64,000 nt of DNA from Nocardia vulneris (GTDB taxonomy: Bacteria > Actinomycetota > Actinomycetes > Mycobacteriales > Mycobacteriaceae): positions 1 to 64,000 of the forward strand of contig NZ_BDCI01000050.1 in NCBI RefSeq assembly GCF_001613425.1, read 5' to 3'. Shown here one piece after another: positions 1 to 8,994 of this stretch. Below the pieces are notes generated by a model. That model was not told the DNA's origin. It saw only the letters and a program-made list of their open reading frames with translations, and did no database searches. The position numbers and the translations under genes are program-made. Positions within the stretch are counted from its first letter, which is position 1. The number at the start of each line of letters is the position of its first letter.

Positions 1-5
1 GGCCT

Positions 6-21
6 GCCGGAACGTTCCGGC
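6..21. promoter_or_regulatory. Perfect 16-bp palindrome
   Basis: A perfect palindrome centred on AACGTT (core CCGGAACGTTCCGG) lies 85-100 bp upstream of the first gene. It could be an operator for a dimeric regulator or the end of a terminator belonging to a gene left of the window. There is no T-tract after it, which slightly favours an operator. No known box is recognised. Confidence 0.3.
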
Positions 22-105
22 CCTGGTGCAGACTCGATTTCCCGTGCCGGATCGGCAGGCGAATGCGAGTTGTGGCCGGTGATCGGGTAATTCACGGTGG
101 AAGGC

Positions 106-1020
106 ATGGAACGCCCTGATTACGCGAGATTTCTGCCGGCCGAGTACCGCTCGGAACCCCTGATCGAGCCGCTGTCTACCTGGTGGCCGTGGCGAGGCAG
201 ACGGGTGCACATCGCCCGTGCCGTCGATCCGGCGGCGACGGTTCGCATGATGATCATTCATGGGGGCGGCGGGTATGCCGGAGCGCTCTGGCCTTTGGCG
301 GCACTCGCCGCCCGCACCAGGATCGAGGTGCTCGCACCGGATCTGCCGCTCTACGGCGATACGGTCGAACCGGACCCGGGCTCCGTCCGCTACGGGGACT
401 GGGTGGAATTGCTCGTCGACCTGGTGCGCGCCGAACAGGCGGCGGACACCCGCCCGCTGATGTTGTTCGGGGCGAGCATGGGCGGCATGCTCGCCTACGA
501 GGTGGCCGCGCGCCACGGCGGCATCGCGCACGTGCTCGCCACCTGTCTGCTCGATCCCGCCGATCCGGTCGCGCGCCGCGCGGCCGTGCGGTTCGCCTGG
601 ACCAGCGGATTCGCGCCCACCGCCCTGCGCGCGGCCGATCCGCTGTTCGGCCGGCTGCGCGTGCCCATCCGCTGGCTGGCCGACCTGCGCAACATGAGCC
701 TCGATCCCGCGCTGTCCCGGCTGTGCGCCACCGATCCGAAAGGCGGCGGTGTGCGGGTGCCGCTGCGCTTTCTTTCCGGCTTCCTCGACTATCGGCACAC
801 GTCCCCGGAAACGTTCGCGGCCGCGCCGCTCACCCTGGTGCACCCGGCGAACGATCGCTGGACGCCACCGGAATCGTCACTGCGCTTCCTGCGGCGCATC
901 CCCGAGCGCACCGCGGTCGTGCTGTTGGCGAACTGCGGCCACTACCCGATCGAGCAGCCCGGCCTCACCCAGCTGGAAGACACCCTCCGCGCGGTGGCCG
1001 AGACCGTGCGCAGCGCCTAG
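106..1020 (+). CDS. Alpha/beta hydrolase
   Basis: A cytosolic serine hydrolase of the alpha/beta fold, substrate unknown. The nucleophile elbow GASMGG lies near residues 123-128, preceded by the HGGGG oxyanion-type segment near residue 50; a C-terminal NCGHYPIEQPG supplies the catalytic His, and the Asp is probably in PANDRW. The length of about 304 aa is normal for the family. The ATG at 106 is preferred because GGTGG sits 5 nt upstream; an in-frame GTG at 97 is the alternative. The gene ends in a CCTAGG that is shared with the stop codon of the convergent TetR gene, so the two overlap by 4 bp. There is no signal peptide. The fold is certain; the substrate is not. Confidence 0.85.
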   Translation: MERPDYARFLPAEYRSEPLIEPLSTWWPWRGRRVHIARAVDPAATVRMMIIHGGGGYAGALWPLAALAARTRIEVLAPDLPLYGDTVEPDPGSVRYGDWVELLVDLVRAEQAADTRPLMLFGASMGGMLAYEVAARHGGIAHVLATCLLDPADPVARRAAVRFAWTSGFAPTALRAADPLFGRLRVPIRWLADLRNMSLDPALSRLCATDPKGGGVRVPLRFLSGFLDYRHTSPETFAAAPLTLVHPANDRWTPPESSLRFLRRIPERTAVVLLANCGHYPIEQPGLTQLEDTLRAVAETVRSA

Positions 1021-1616
1021 GGAACATCAAGCGGCGCAAGGCGTTCCATCAGCTCCATCAGCTGGTCGACGTCGATCGACTGCCACAGCAGCACCCGGTG
1101 CAGGTGCGCGTCGACGGCGTGGAACAGCATGGCCGCGGTCAGCGCCGGGTCCGCACCGCCGCGGCCACAGCGGTGCAGGTGAAAAGCGATCTCGCCGATC
1201 GCGTGCGCCTCGAACTCCTGCAGCGCGACGAGGTCCGTCGCGGCCCGCGGCGCGAGCCGGTGCATCAGGCGGTGCAGGCCGGGGTGCTCCCGGTGCGCCG
1301 CCACGACCACGTCGAGCACCGCGCGCATCGACCGATCGAACGGCGGCCGCTCGGCGCGCAACTGCGCGAACACCACCTCGAGCCGACCGGCGGCGTCGCG
1401 CACGTGCCGCTGCGCCAAGGCGTGGACCAGCGCGTACTTGTTCGGAAAGTACTGGTAGAGCGTGCCGATCGAGACCCCGGCCCGCGCCGAGATCTCATTC
1501 GTGGTGGCCGCGATCCCGCGCCGATCGAAGAGCTGGGCGGCAGCCTCGAGCACGAACTCCACGGTCACCACGGACCGCGCCTGCTGCGGCCGCTTCCGCA
1601 CCCCGTCGACACTCAC
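1017..1616 (-). CDS. TetR-family transcriptional regulator
   Basis: A one-component repressor of about 199 aa. The N-terminal helix-turn-helix spans roughly residues 15-60 and shows the classic TetR pattern: EISARAGVSIGTLYQYFPNK for the recognition helix and the following turn. The C-terminal ligand-binding half is all-helical and ends in LMELMERLAPL. It is divergent from the esterase at 1693, with 76 bp between the two starts, and convergent with the hydrolase ending at 1020. The usual arrangement for such regulators suggests that it controls the divergent esterase and itself. The shared spacer contains TTGTCAACAGCAA, a candidate half-operator or minus-strand TTGACA -35 element. The ligand cannot be predicted. 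Confidence 0.9.
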   Translation of the reverse strand: MSVDGVRKRPQQARSVVTVEFVLEAAAQLFDRRGIAATTNEISARAGVSIGTLYQYFPNKYALVHALAQRHVRDAAGRLEVVFAQLRAERPPFDRSMRAVLDVVVAAHREHPGLHRLMHRLAPRAATDLVALQEFEAHAIGEIAFHLHRCGRGGADPALTAAMLFHAVDAHLHRVLLWQSIDVDQLMELMERLAPLDVP

Positions 1617-1692
1617 CCCTTCACTCTCCCGCCCCCACCCCGATTGTCAACAGCAACGGTCGGCCACGCACTCGTCCGGTTACGATGCGGGC

Positions 1693-2451
1693 ATGGGGGT
1701 GCATGAGCAGGTCACGTATTCGGTGCTGCGCGGTTTCCGGCCACTACTGTTGGATCTCTATGCGCCGGAAGGGATTACGCGGCCGCCGATCGTCGTCTGG
1801 ATCCACGGCGGCAGTTTCTCCGCCGGTGATCGGCGCTGGTTGCATCGCACGTTTCCGGACAATGCGGTGTTCGACGAGTTGGTCCGCGCCGGGATCGCGT
1901 GCGCGTCCATCGACTATCGCCTGAGCATGGAGGCGACCTGGCCCGCACAGCGCGACGACGTGGCGGCGGCGATCGAGTTCTTGCGCACGCACGCCGACGA
2001 ATACGGCTACGACGGCGAACGGTTGGGCACCTGGGGCGATTCGGCGGGCGGACATCTGGCCTTGACCGCGGCCTTGACGAACTCGCGGGTCAGCGCCGTG
2101 GCCGCGTGGTACCCGATCACCGATATCGCCGCGATGACCGCGGGCGACGAGTCGTTCTCCCCGTGGCTCGGCGGCTGGCCGTCCCGCATGCCGGAGATGG
2201 TGGCGCAGGCCAGCCCGATCACCCATGTCACCGCCGCCGCACCGCCCTGTCTGCTGGTGCACGGTGACGCGGACACGGTGGTGCCCGTCGCCCAGAGCGA
2301 GCGGTTGGCGGACCGTCTGCGCGAGGCCGGGGTCGCCGTGGCGTATCGCCGGATCGCAGGCGCCGGACACGGGTTCGAGGGATATGCCGATGTCGCCGGG
2401 CTGATCGGCGAGACCGTCGGCTTCTTCGGTGACCGGCTGAGCCGGCCCTGA
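1693..2451 (+). CDS. Alpha/beta hydrolase (HSL/BD-FAE-like esterase)
   Basis: A carboxylesterase-like enzyme of about 252 aa in the hormone-sensitive-lipase or BD-FAE group. It has the oxyanion motif HGGSF near residue 39, the nucleophile elbow GDSAGG near residues 117-122, Asp in HGDADTVVP near residue 196, and His in GAGHGF near residue 225. I chose the ATG at 1693 because homology-like sequence starts there; the open frame extends further left only across the antisense of the TetR gene. A TACGAT -10-like hexamer ends 6 bp before the ATG, which suggests a nearly leaderless mRNA. It is divergently paired with the TetR regulator, its probable controller. Confidence 0.85.
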   Translation: MGVHEQVTYSVLRGFRPLLLDLYAPEGITRPPIVVWIHGGSFSAGDRRWLHRTFPDNAVFDELVRAGIACASIDYRLSMEATWPAQRDDVAAAIEFLRTHADEYGYDGERLGTWGDSAGGHLALTAALTNSRVSAVAAWYPITDIAAMTAGDESFSPWLGGWPSRMPEMVAQASPITHVTAAAPPCLLVHGDADTVVPVAQSERLADRLREAGVAVAYRRIAGAGHGFEGYADVAGLIGETVGFFGDRLSRP

Positions 2452-2529
2452 CGGGGTCGCGGACTGTTTCGCTGAGCTTTTGCGGGCAAACGTCCGGTTT
2501 CCGGGTGGGGGCGGGGATACCATGCGCAG

Positions 2530-4782
2530 ATGGCGCACCCCGCCCCGCCGGTTCCGGGGGCGACGGTCGCATCGGACCGTCCGCCCGCACACTCGCGCGG
2601 CACCGGGGTGGCCGCGGTGGTGGAGCGCTTCGCCGACGCTTGGCGCGACAGCGACGAGCCGCCGGACCTACGGGCGTATCTGCCCGACTCCCCCGCCATC
2701 CGGCGGGTGTCGCTGATCGAATTGATCAAGGTCGATCTCGCCCAGCGCTGGGGCCGCGGCACGGCGCCGAAACGGCTCGCGGAATACGTCGACGAGCTGC
2801 CCGAGTTACGCACCTGGCCGCTACCGCCGGACCTCATCTACGAGGAGTTCCACATCCGGCGCCGCGCGGGCACCTCGGTCCAGGTGACCGAGTACACCGC
2901 GGCGTATCCCGAACAGGCCGAGCAACTTTCGGAAATGCTGGCGACCGACGACTATCACAGCACGCTGATGTCGGCGGCCGAGCCGGTGCGGCTGGACGAC
3001 TTGGCGGCCGGGCAGCAGATCGACGACTTCGACCTCATGACGGGACTCGGCCGGGGTGCGTTCGCCCGCGTCTTCCTGGCCCGGCAGCGATCGATGCAGC
3101 GATTGGTCGCGGTGAAGATCTCCCGCGACAAAGGCACCGAGCCACAGACTTTGGCGCAGCTGGACCACGACTACATCGTGCGCGTGTTCGACCAGCGGGT
3201 GCTGCACAGTCGCGAACTGCGCCTGCTGTACATGCAGTACGTGCCGGGCGGCACCCTGTTCACCGTGCTCGAACGGGTGCGGGCGACACCGCCCGGCCAG
3301 CGCACCGGGGCGCTGCTCATCGAAGTGGTCGACGCGGTGCTGGCGGGCAAGGGCGAGATCAGGCCGAGCGAATCACCGTTGCGCGCGGAACTGGCCGCCC
3401 TGTCCTGGCCGGAGACCATCGCCTGGCTGGGCCGCCGGTTGGCCGAGGCGCTCGACTACGCGGGCAAAGCCGGTGTGCTGCACCGCGATATCAAACCCGC
3501 GAACGTGTTGCTCACCGCCGACGGCGTGCCCAAGCTGGCCGATTTCAACATCAGCTTCAGCGGCAACGTCTCCGGGGACAGCCCGGTCGCCTATTTCGGC
3601 GGCTCGCTCGCCTACATGTCGCCCGAGCAGCTCGCCGCCGTCCATCCGGACCGGCCCAGTTCGGCCGAAGATCTCGACACCAGAAGCGATCTCTACGCAC
3701 TGGCCGTGCTGCTGTGGGAATTACTCACCGGCCGAAAGCCTTTCGACGACGACGGCGTGACCGGCGGCGATCGCACGGCATTGGACGGCATGCTCGAACG
3801 CCGGTCGGGCAGCCCGAAAGCCTTGCCGTATCAGGATCTTCCCGCCGACTGCCCGGCCGCCCTGCGCCGAGTCCTGGTCCGCGCGCTCGAGCCCGACCCG
3901 GACAAACGCTGGCCGAGCGGCGCGGACATGGCCCAGCAACTGGCGGTCTGTCTTGACGCGCGGGCCCGCGACCTCGCCGACCCGCCGCCCGGCAGTTGGC
4001 GCCTGCGCGCCCGGCTGCTCATGCACCCGATCATGGCGCTGGCCATCGCCGTGCCGAACGCGCTGGCCATCTGGTACAGCTACCACCACAACCGCACGCT
4101 CATCATCGGCAAGCTGGACGCCCCCGCACAGCATCGCTTCGACCAGATCGCGGTGACCACCTACGCCCTGTGCTTTCTCCTCGGCTTCGTCGTCACCAAT
4201 GTGCTGCTGGCCGAGCTGTGGCGGATCTCGCGTGGTTTACGCCGCGGGAAGAACTACGACGCGCGGACGCTCGCCCGGGCGCGCTCGGACACCCTGTTGC
4301 TCGGCAAACGCAACGTGCTGACCTGTTTCGCGCTGTGGGTGATCGCGGGCGTCGTCGTCCCGGTTTCGGTGCAGGCCACGGGAAATCACCTCACGGCCGA
4401 GTCGTACGTGCACTTCTTCCTCACGCAGATCGTCTGTGGCGCCATCGCTATGGCCTACCCGTATTTCATGGTCAACTTCTACGCGGTGCGCTCGCTGTAC
4501 CCGATGTTCCTGCCGCACGGCGGGCTCGGCGGCGCGGACGGTCGCCGCCTGCGTCAGCTCGACCGGCGCAGCACCTATTTCCTGGCGATCGCCGCCGCGG
4601 TGCCGCTGCTCGGCGTCGCGGGCGCGACTTTCATTCCGGGCGAAGACATTCCGTCGGTCATCGTGCCGCTGCGGGTGCTGTGCGTCGGCAGCGCGCTCGC
4701 CTTCGTCGGCGTCTACTGGTTGTTCCGCATGCTGGAGCAGGATCTGGCGGCGCTGCAGCGCATCGTCGCCCGCCGGGATTGA
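2530..4782 (+). CDS. Membrane Ser/Thr protein kinase with DFN motif
   Basis: A eukaryotic-like protein kinase of 750 aa. An N-terminal extension of about 165 residues is followed by the kinase domain: glycine loop GLGRGAFARVF near residue 178, catalytic Lys196 (VAVK), HRD at 318-320 followed by IKPAN, and ADFN at 337-340, where the usual DFG glycine is Asn. An APE-like MSPEQ follows. After residue 497 come about six hydrophobic segments (roughly 500-517, 540-562, 600-620, 630-655, 675-700, 705-730). The kinase is therefore a cytoplasmic head on a C-terminal membrane domain, unlike the single-helix PknA/B design. The HRD Asp and DFN Asp are kept, so activity is plausible. The Pro-rich Sel1 protein downstream is a candidate partner. 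Confidence 0.9.
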   Translation: MAHPAPPVPGATVASDRPPAHSRGTGVAAVVERFADAWRDSDEPPDLRAYLPDSPAIRRVSLIELIKVDLAQRWGRGTAPKRLAEYVDELPELRTWPLPPDLIYEEFHIRRRAGTSVQVTEYTAAYPEQAEQLSEMLATDDYHSTLMSAAEPVRLDDLAAGQQIDDFDLMTGLGRGAFARVFLARQRSMQRLVAVKISRDKGTEPQTLAQLDHDYIVRVFDQRVLHSRELRLLYMQYVPGGTLFTVLERVRATPPGQRTGALLIEVVDAVLAGKGEIRPSESPLRAELAALSWPETIAWLGRRLAEALDYAGKAGVLHRDIKPANVLLTADGVPKLADFNISFSGNVSGDSPVAYFGGSLAYMSPEQLAAVHPDRPSSAEDLDTRSDLYALAVLLWELLTGRKPFDDDGVTGGDRTALDGMLERRSGSPKALPYQDLPADCPAALRRVLVRALEPDPDKRWPSGADMAQQLAVCLDARARDLADPPPGSWRLRARLLMHPIMALAIAVPNALAIWYSYHHNRTLIIGKLDAPAQHRFDQIAVTTYALCFLLGFVVTNVLLAELWRISRGLRRGKNYDARTLARARSDTLLLGKRNVLTCFALWVIAGVVVPVSVQATGNHLTAESYVHFFLTQIVCGAIAMAYPYFMVNFYAVRSLYPMFLPHGGLGGADGRRLRQLDRRSTYFLAIAAAVPLLGVAGATFIPGEDIPSVIVPLRVLCVGSALAFVGVYWLFRMLEQDLAALQRIVARRD

Positions 4783-4801
4783 CGATCCGGACGGGCACTG
4801 C

Positions 4802-5110
4802 GTGGCGCGGACGCGCCACCATACCGGTGCGGACATCACAGCCGTTGCGTTGCTCGCCGCACAATTTCCGGAACTCGCGCCCGTGTTGTCGGCGTTGCCT
4901 GCCGACCGCGGGCTGGTCGCCGGCATCGTGCGCAAGCGGGACGGCTCGCTGAACACCCCGGCGAACCGCGACACCGTGCGCTGTGAGCTGGACGGACGCG
5001 CCGCGATACCAAGATCCCGCAGCCACTGGGCGCAGCGGCGACTGGTGCAGGCGCTGGATCGCAGCGCCCGGACAACCGATGAACTGCTCGGTACCGGCGC
5101 ACCCCGGTGA
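4802..5110 (+). CDS. Possible small hypothetical protein
   Basis: The 440 bp between the kinase and the next gene holds one weak candidate: a GTG-started frame of about 102 aa with an alanine/leucine-rich centre (ALLAAQFPELAPVLSALPAD) and a basic C-terminal half. It has no convincing ribosome site and no recognisable domain. It is in a different frame from the kinase tail, so it is not a read-through. It may be a real small gene, a decayed fragment, or chance in GC-rich sequence. Confidence 0.25.
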   Translation: MARTRHHTGADITAVALLAAQFPELAPVLSALPADRGLVAGIVRKRDGSLNTPANRDTVRCELDGRAAIPRSRSHWAQRRLVQALDRSARTTDELLGTGAPR

Positions 5111-5224
5111 CGTTGCGGGCGGGCAACGGATTGCTGCGCCATTCCCGGCGGGTCCGGGTACGGTATATCCGCCGCAACAGCACAGCGACGGCACGGCCGC
5201 ATTCGGCGGAAAGGCGGACAGCAC

Positions 5225-7474
5225 ATGAACGAGACGTATTCGTCATGGGCTGGGCGGAATTCACCCGAGGACCTACCGCTGGCCGATCGCTATCAGAGCG
5301 CGGAACCCATCGTGCTACGCGGTAGCAAGATCTATCCGATGTACACCGAGCAGGTCGGCCCCGCGCCGACCGCGGTGACGCTGACGCTGCTCTCCGCCGC
5401 CCCGCCGCCGGGGTTGCGCGGGCTCGGGATGGGCGTGTCCGTGGTGAACGGGTACGTCGCGTTGAACGGGCGCCGGCTGGCCGGCGTCGACGTCTGGTCC
5501 GACGCGCTCGTCGGCGGCATCACCTTCGATATCGTGGGCACCGGCTCCGGCACCCTGGTCACCCTGACCCCGGTCTGGGTGGACGCGTTCGGCGAGCAGA
5601 AGTCCTGGGTCGGCAACTACGGCATCGTCATCGAGACCACCCCCGACGATCGAATCGTGCTGTGGTGCAGCATCGGCGAGGGGCCCGCCAACTTCGCCAA
5701 CCTCGTACTCGAGGTGCAGAGCGCGCCCATCGCCCAATACGGCGGCGACTCGGTACCCGCCTCGCCGACCGACACCGCCCCCACCCGCCCGCTGCGGTCG
5801 ATGCCCACCCCGCCCTCGGGCGAACTCCCCGCCATCCCCGCACACGCCCCGGACCCCGGCTCCATCCAATCGGTCCGCCCGCCCGCCCCCAACGGTCAAG
5901 GCCGGACCCTCGCCGAACCCGGCTCACCCCACGCCGCCCGGACCAACCCGCCGAGCGCACCCACTCCGGCCACGCAACCATTCACAGCGCCCCAGGCGGG
6001 AAAAGACCCCTTCACGCCCCCACCACTTGCCGAACCCCCGACCGGAAACACCCCGCCTCCGCGGTTGCCCCACCCCGACGAACTGGGGTGGAACACCTCG
6101 TCGAGCCGACAGACGCACGCGGGCGAGTTCCCCGGAAGTGTTCCGCCCACCCGCCCCTACACCGAGGCACCAGCCGACAACGGCGCACCCGCGCCGTCGC
6201 ACACCGATGCGCCTGCCGGAAGCAGCGCTGCATCCCAGCAGTCCCACGCGCCCGGAATGCCCGAAACCCATTCTCCCGCCGAGCAGTTGCGCGCCGAGGG
6301 CTTCGCCGGAAGCCGATCACTCGCTCAGCAACTCCACGCCGAGGGGCTGTCCGCGAACAACTCGGCCGCCGCACCACCCCGCACCGACCGACCGCAGGCA
6401 AACGACACGTCCGCCGAGCAACGGCCCGCCGGAAGCTCCACCGGAACCGACGCTCCGGCACCACAGCCGTGGGCCGACAGTTCCATCGGAGGCAGCGCTC
6501 CCACCCGCCAACCCCCGCCCGACGGCTTGGCCTGGAACTCCTCGCCCGGCCAGCAGGTGCACGCCGCGGACCACACTCCACTCGCCCGACCCGGCACCGA
6601 GGGTCCGGCCGAAAGCGGCTTCCCCGCACCGCAGCAGCGAGCCGAAGGCTCCCTCGGCAACGGCTTCGCAGGCTTTGTGGGGTCGACCGGAAACGGTTCG
6701 CCCGCACCGGCGCGCTCCGAAGGCCTCATCGGAAACAGCTTCCCTTCGCGGCGCATTCAGCCCGACGACTCGGCCGGGAATGGTCCACCCGTGCAGCAGC
6801 AGCGCGACGCAGACCCCGCCGGTCAAAACTTCGGTGACCGGCAAGCACAGGCCGAACGAGCGGCCGGGCCCGCCGCAGCACAGATGCCCGCGACAGAGCA
6901 TCCCGGAGGCAGTTCCTTTGCCCGGCAAGCGCACGGCGACGGACCCCTGCGCAACGGGCAGTTGCCGCCGAGTCCGCCGCTGTCGCGGGCGGCGCAGGCG
7001 CATCGGGACGGACAGGCGCGGAACACCGTGCAGCCGGCGAGCCGACAGGCGCGTGCGGAGGGCCAGGTGCCGCCTGCCATGCCCGCGGCTCAGGCGCAGG
7101 CTGAACCGCAGACCGCGCCGCCGCCGAGTCCACCTCCCCCGCCGGACGACGCCGTCACGGTGGACACCGGCTATCGGGCCGCCCTGTACGACTTGGGCGT
7201 CGCCATGTACAGCCGCGGCGAAGAGGACCAGGCGTGCGGCCTGTGGGCGCAGGCTGCCGAGGCCGGTCATCCGGGTGCCGCCTACGACCTGGGGGTCGTC
7301 CGCTTCCGGCGCGGCGATCTCGAGGACGCCGAGCGCTGGTGGCGCACCGCCGCGGATCGACGCGAGCCGCGCGCGATGGCGGGCTTGGCCGAACTGCTCG
7401 ACCGGCAAGGCAATTACGCGGAGGCGCGGGTCTGGCGCGTGTGTGCCGAGGAGGAACGTTCGACGAACGCCTGA
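5225..7474 (+). CDS. Pro-rich protein with C-terminal Sel1 repeats
   Basis: A 749-aa three-part protein. Residues 1-165 form a compact, beta-rich domain of unknown family (contains GMGVSVVNGYVALNGRRL). Residues 166 to about 640 are a long low-complexity linker rich in Pro, Ala, Ser and Gln, with a loose repeat around QQxRAEGxxGN. Residues from about 645 to the end are two to three Sel1/TPR-like repeats (YDLGVAMYSRGEEDQA, YDLGVVRFRRGDLEDA), a protein-interaction fold. A GGAAAGG ribosome site precedes the ATG. There is no signal peptide or membrane segment. It follows the membrane kinase in the same direction, so it may be a scaffold or phosphorylation target of that kinase; this is inference from position. 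Confidence 0.75.
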   Translation: MNETYSSWAGRNSPEDLPLADRYQSAEPIVLRGSKIYPMYTEQVGPAPTAVTLTLLSAAPPPGLRGLGMGVSVVNGYVALNGRRLAGVDVWSDALVGGITFDIVGTGSGTLVTLTPVWVDAFGEQKSWVGNYGIVIETTPDDRIVLWCSIGEGPANFANLVLEVQSAPIAQYGGDSVPASPTDTAPTRPLRSMPTPPSGELPAIPAHAPDPGSIQSVRPPAPNGQGRTLAEPGSPHAARTNPPSAPTPATQPFTAPQAGKDPFTPPPLAEPPTGNTPPPRLPHPDELGWNTSSSRQTHAGEFPGSVPPTRPYTEAPADNGAPAPSHTDAPAGSSAASQQSHAPGMPETHSPAEQLRAEGFAGSRSLAQQLHAEGLSANNSAAAPPRTDRPQANDTSAEQRPAGSSTGTDAPAPQPWADSSIGGSAPTRQPPPDGLAWNSSPGQQVHAADHTPLARPGTEGPAESGFPAPQQRAEGSLGNGFAGFVGSTGNGSPAPARSEGLIGNSFPSRRIQPDDSAGNGPPVQQQRDADPAGQNFGDRQAQAERAAGPAAAQMPATEHPGGSSFARQAHGDGPLRNGQLPPSPPLSRAAQAHRDGQARNTVQPASRQARAEGQVPPAMPAAQAQAEPQTAPPPSPPPPPDDAVTVDTGYRAALYDLGVAMYSRGEEDQACGLWAQAAEAGHPGAAYDLGVVRFRRGDLEDAERWWRTAADRREPRAMAGLAELLDRQGNYAEARVWRVCAEEERSTNA

Positions 7475-8041
7475 TCAGTTGCCCGGCTGCCCGCCCCGCA
7501 GTTGGGCACGCGCGGCCATCAGCGCGAAGCCGAGCAGGTTGAGCCCACGCCACTGCGCGGGATCTTCGGCCCGCGGATCGTCGGCGGGCAGCCCGATCCC
7601 CCACACCCGGTCCACCGGACTGGCCTCCACCAGCACCCGATCGCCGGTGCCCAGCAGGTACGCGGCGAGTTCGGCGTGCTGTCCGAATTTCGCTACGTTC
7701 CCGCGCACCACGGTCTCGAACCGGTGCGCGCGCCACACACCGCTGTCGAATCCGCGCACCTGCCTGCCGAGTTCTTTCGCCTCTTTCGGGGTGGGCGCGG
7801 CCAGCACGCGGGCGGCGTTCTCGCTGTCCCCGAACAGCACCGCTTTGCCCCACATCATGTAGTGCTCGGCGGACTCGAAACGCGCACCACCCGCGGTGAA
7901 TCGCACCGGCCACCATTGACTCAGGCAGCCGGGACCGAGCCGCCCGTCCCGCTCCGGCTGATGCCCCCAGAACCACAGGTAGTCCACCTTCTCCCCGGCC
8001 GCCGTCGCGCCGACCAGGTCTCCCACCGACCGCAGATCCAT
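7475..8041 (-). CDS. NADAR-family protein (YbiA-like N-glycosidase)
   Basis: A 188-aa protein matching the NADAR/YbiA family. Family hallmarks include FWGHQP near the N-terminus, SQWWPVRF, FESAEHYMMWGKAVLFGD near residues 60-80, and the C-terminal WRGLNLLGFALM. Known members cleave N-glycosidic bonds of ADP-ribose or riboflavin-pathway intermediates, and some reverse ADP-ribosylation of nucleic acids. No DarT-like ADP-ribosyltransferase, macrodomain or Nudix gene is adjacent, so its context does not point to a toxin-antitoxin unit. It is convergent with the Sel1 gene, with no space between the stop codons, and starts back-to-back with the phosphatase gene, so the two share a promoter region of only about 30 bp. 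Confidence 0.85.
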   Translation of the reverse strand: MDLRSVGDLVGATAAGEKVDYLWFWGHQPERDGRLGPGCLSQWWPVRFTAGGARFESAEHYMMWGKAVLFGDSENAARVLAAPTPKEAKELGRQVRGFDSGVWRAHRFETVVRGNVAKFGQHAELAAYLLGTGDRVLVEASPVDRVWGIGLPADDPRAEDPAQWRGLNLLGFALMAARAQLRGGQPGN

Positions 8042-8073
8042 GATCGAAAGTGTGCCTTACGCATAAGGTCCGA

Positions 8074-8835
8074 GTGGTGAACAGACACATCTCGTTCGTG
8101 CGACTGCACAATTTCCGCGATCTCGGCGGGTATCAGAGCCGGGACGGCCGGATCGTGCGGTGGCGACGCCTGTTTCGCTCCGATTCGCTCGGCAAGTTAC
8201 AGGGTGCGGACTGGCAGCGGTTCCTGGAGCTGGGCATCGATACCGTCATCGACCTGCGCTATCCATGGGAGATCGAGGCCAAAGGCCGCATCCCGGACCA
8301 CGATTCGTTCCGCTACCACAATCTCAGCATCGAACATCGCCCATACGATCAGGCGGCCCTCGGCCCCGAGATCGAGGTGGGGCCGTTTCTCGCGGAGCGC
8401 TACCTGGAGGTCGCCTACGACGGCGTCGCCGAGATACGCGAGGCCGTGCACGTGATCGCCGCCGCCGAGGGCCCGGTGGTTTTCCATTGCGCCTCCGGCA
8501 AAGACCGCACCGGTCTGCTGGCCGCGCTGGTGCTGGCCTTGCTCGAGGTGCCGCAGGAGCAGATCGTCGCGGACTTCGCGGCCACCGGCCTGGCGACCGA
8601 ACGGCTGGTCGCGGATTGGCGGGCCGCCCGCGCCGGCGCGATGCCGCGCTGGCCGGGTTTCGGGCAGGCGCCGCCGGAGGTGATGCAACTGTTCCTCGCG
8701 GCACTGGCCGCCGACCACGGCTCGCTGCACGGCTACGCGGTGCGGCTGCTCGGCGTCGACGAGGAATTGATCGCGGGCCTGCGCCGGAATCTGCTCGAAA
8801 CGTCCGCATCGGCGGGCGTGCTAGCGCGCGAATAA
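8074..8835 (+). CDS. Tyrosine phosphatase (PtpB-like)
   Basis: A protein phosphatase of the Y_phosphatase3 group, about 253 aa. The P-loop HCASGKDRTG carries the Cys-x5-Arg signature, with Cys near residue 139. The N-terminus shows the family motif NFRDLGGY and then a RSDSL segment. The same family includes Mycobacterium PtpB, a tyrosine and lipid phosphatase. I prefer the GTG at 8074, which has AAGG 5 nt upstream; an ATG at 8050 would leave only 8 bp to the start of the divergent NADAR gene. No signal peptide is visible, although PtpB is secreted in mycobacteria. The gene ends 42 bp before the Erm leader peptide. Confidence 0.85.
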   Translation: MVNRHISFVRLHNFRDLGGYQSRDGRIVRWRRLFRSDSLGKLQGADWQRFLELGIDTVIDLRYPWEIEAKGRIPDHDSFRYHNLSIEHRPYDQAALGPEIEVGPFLAERYLEVAYDGVAEIREAVHVIAAAEGPVVFHCASGKDRTGLLAALVLALLEVPQEQIVADFAATGLATERLVADWRAARAGAMPRWPGFGQAPPEVMQLFLAALAADHGSLHGYAVRLLGVDEELIAGLRRNLLETSASAGVLARE

Positions 8836-8877
8836 TTCGGTCGCGGGACAACGCGGCGGTGCGGTAGCTTGCCGCAC

Positions 8878-8994
8878 GTGGGCACATTGTTGACGAACGG
8901 AGCGTGCGCGGTCGGCGCGTATTTCATCCGGCTGCGCGCGGAGGCCTGGGCTCTGCCAGCGCACCGCACCGCTCCGGTGTCCCGACTGTCCTGA
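8878..8994 (+). CDS. Erm leader peptide (RLR class)
   Basis: A 38-codon open frame starting with GTG directly upstream of the erm gene. Codons 15-20 read Tyr-Phe-Ile-Arg-Leu-Arg; the RLR triplet is at 8929-8937. Leader peptides of macrolide-inducible erm genes fall into recognised classes, one of which stalls the drug-bound ribosome at Arg-X-Arg. The peptide thus fits a translational or transcriptional attenuator. A TAGCTT -10-like hexamer about 9 bp before the GTG suggests a leaderless transcript, common for actinobacterial leaders. A GC-rich inverted repeat overlaps the stop codon. The frame is too short for coding statistics; the motif and position are the argument. Confidence 0.7.
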   Translation: MGTLLTNGACAVGAYFIRLRAEAWALPAHRTAPVSRLS

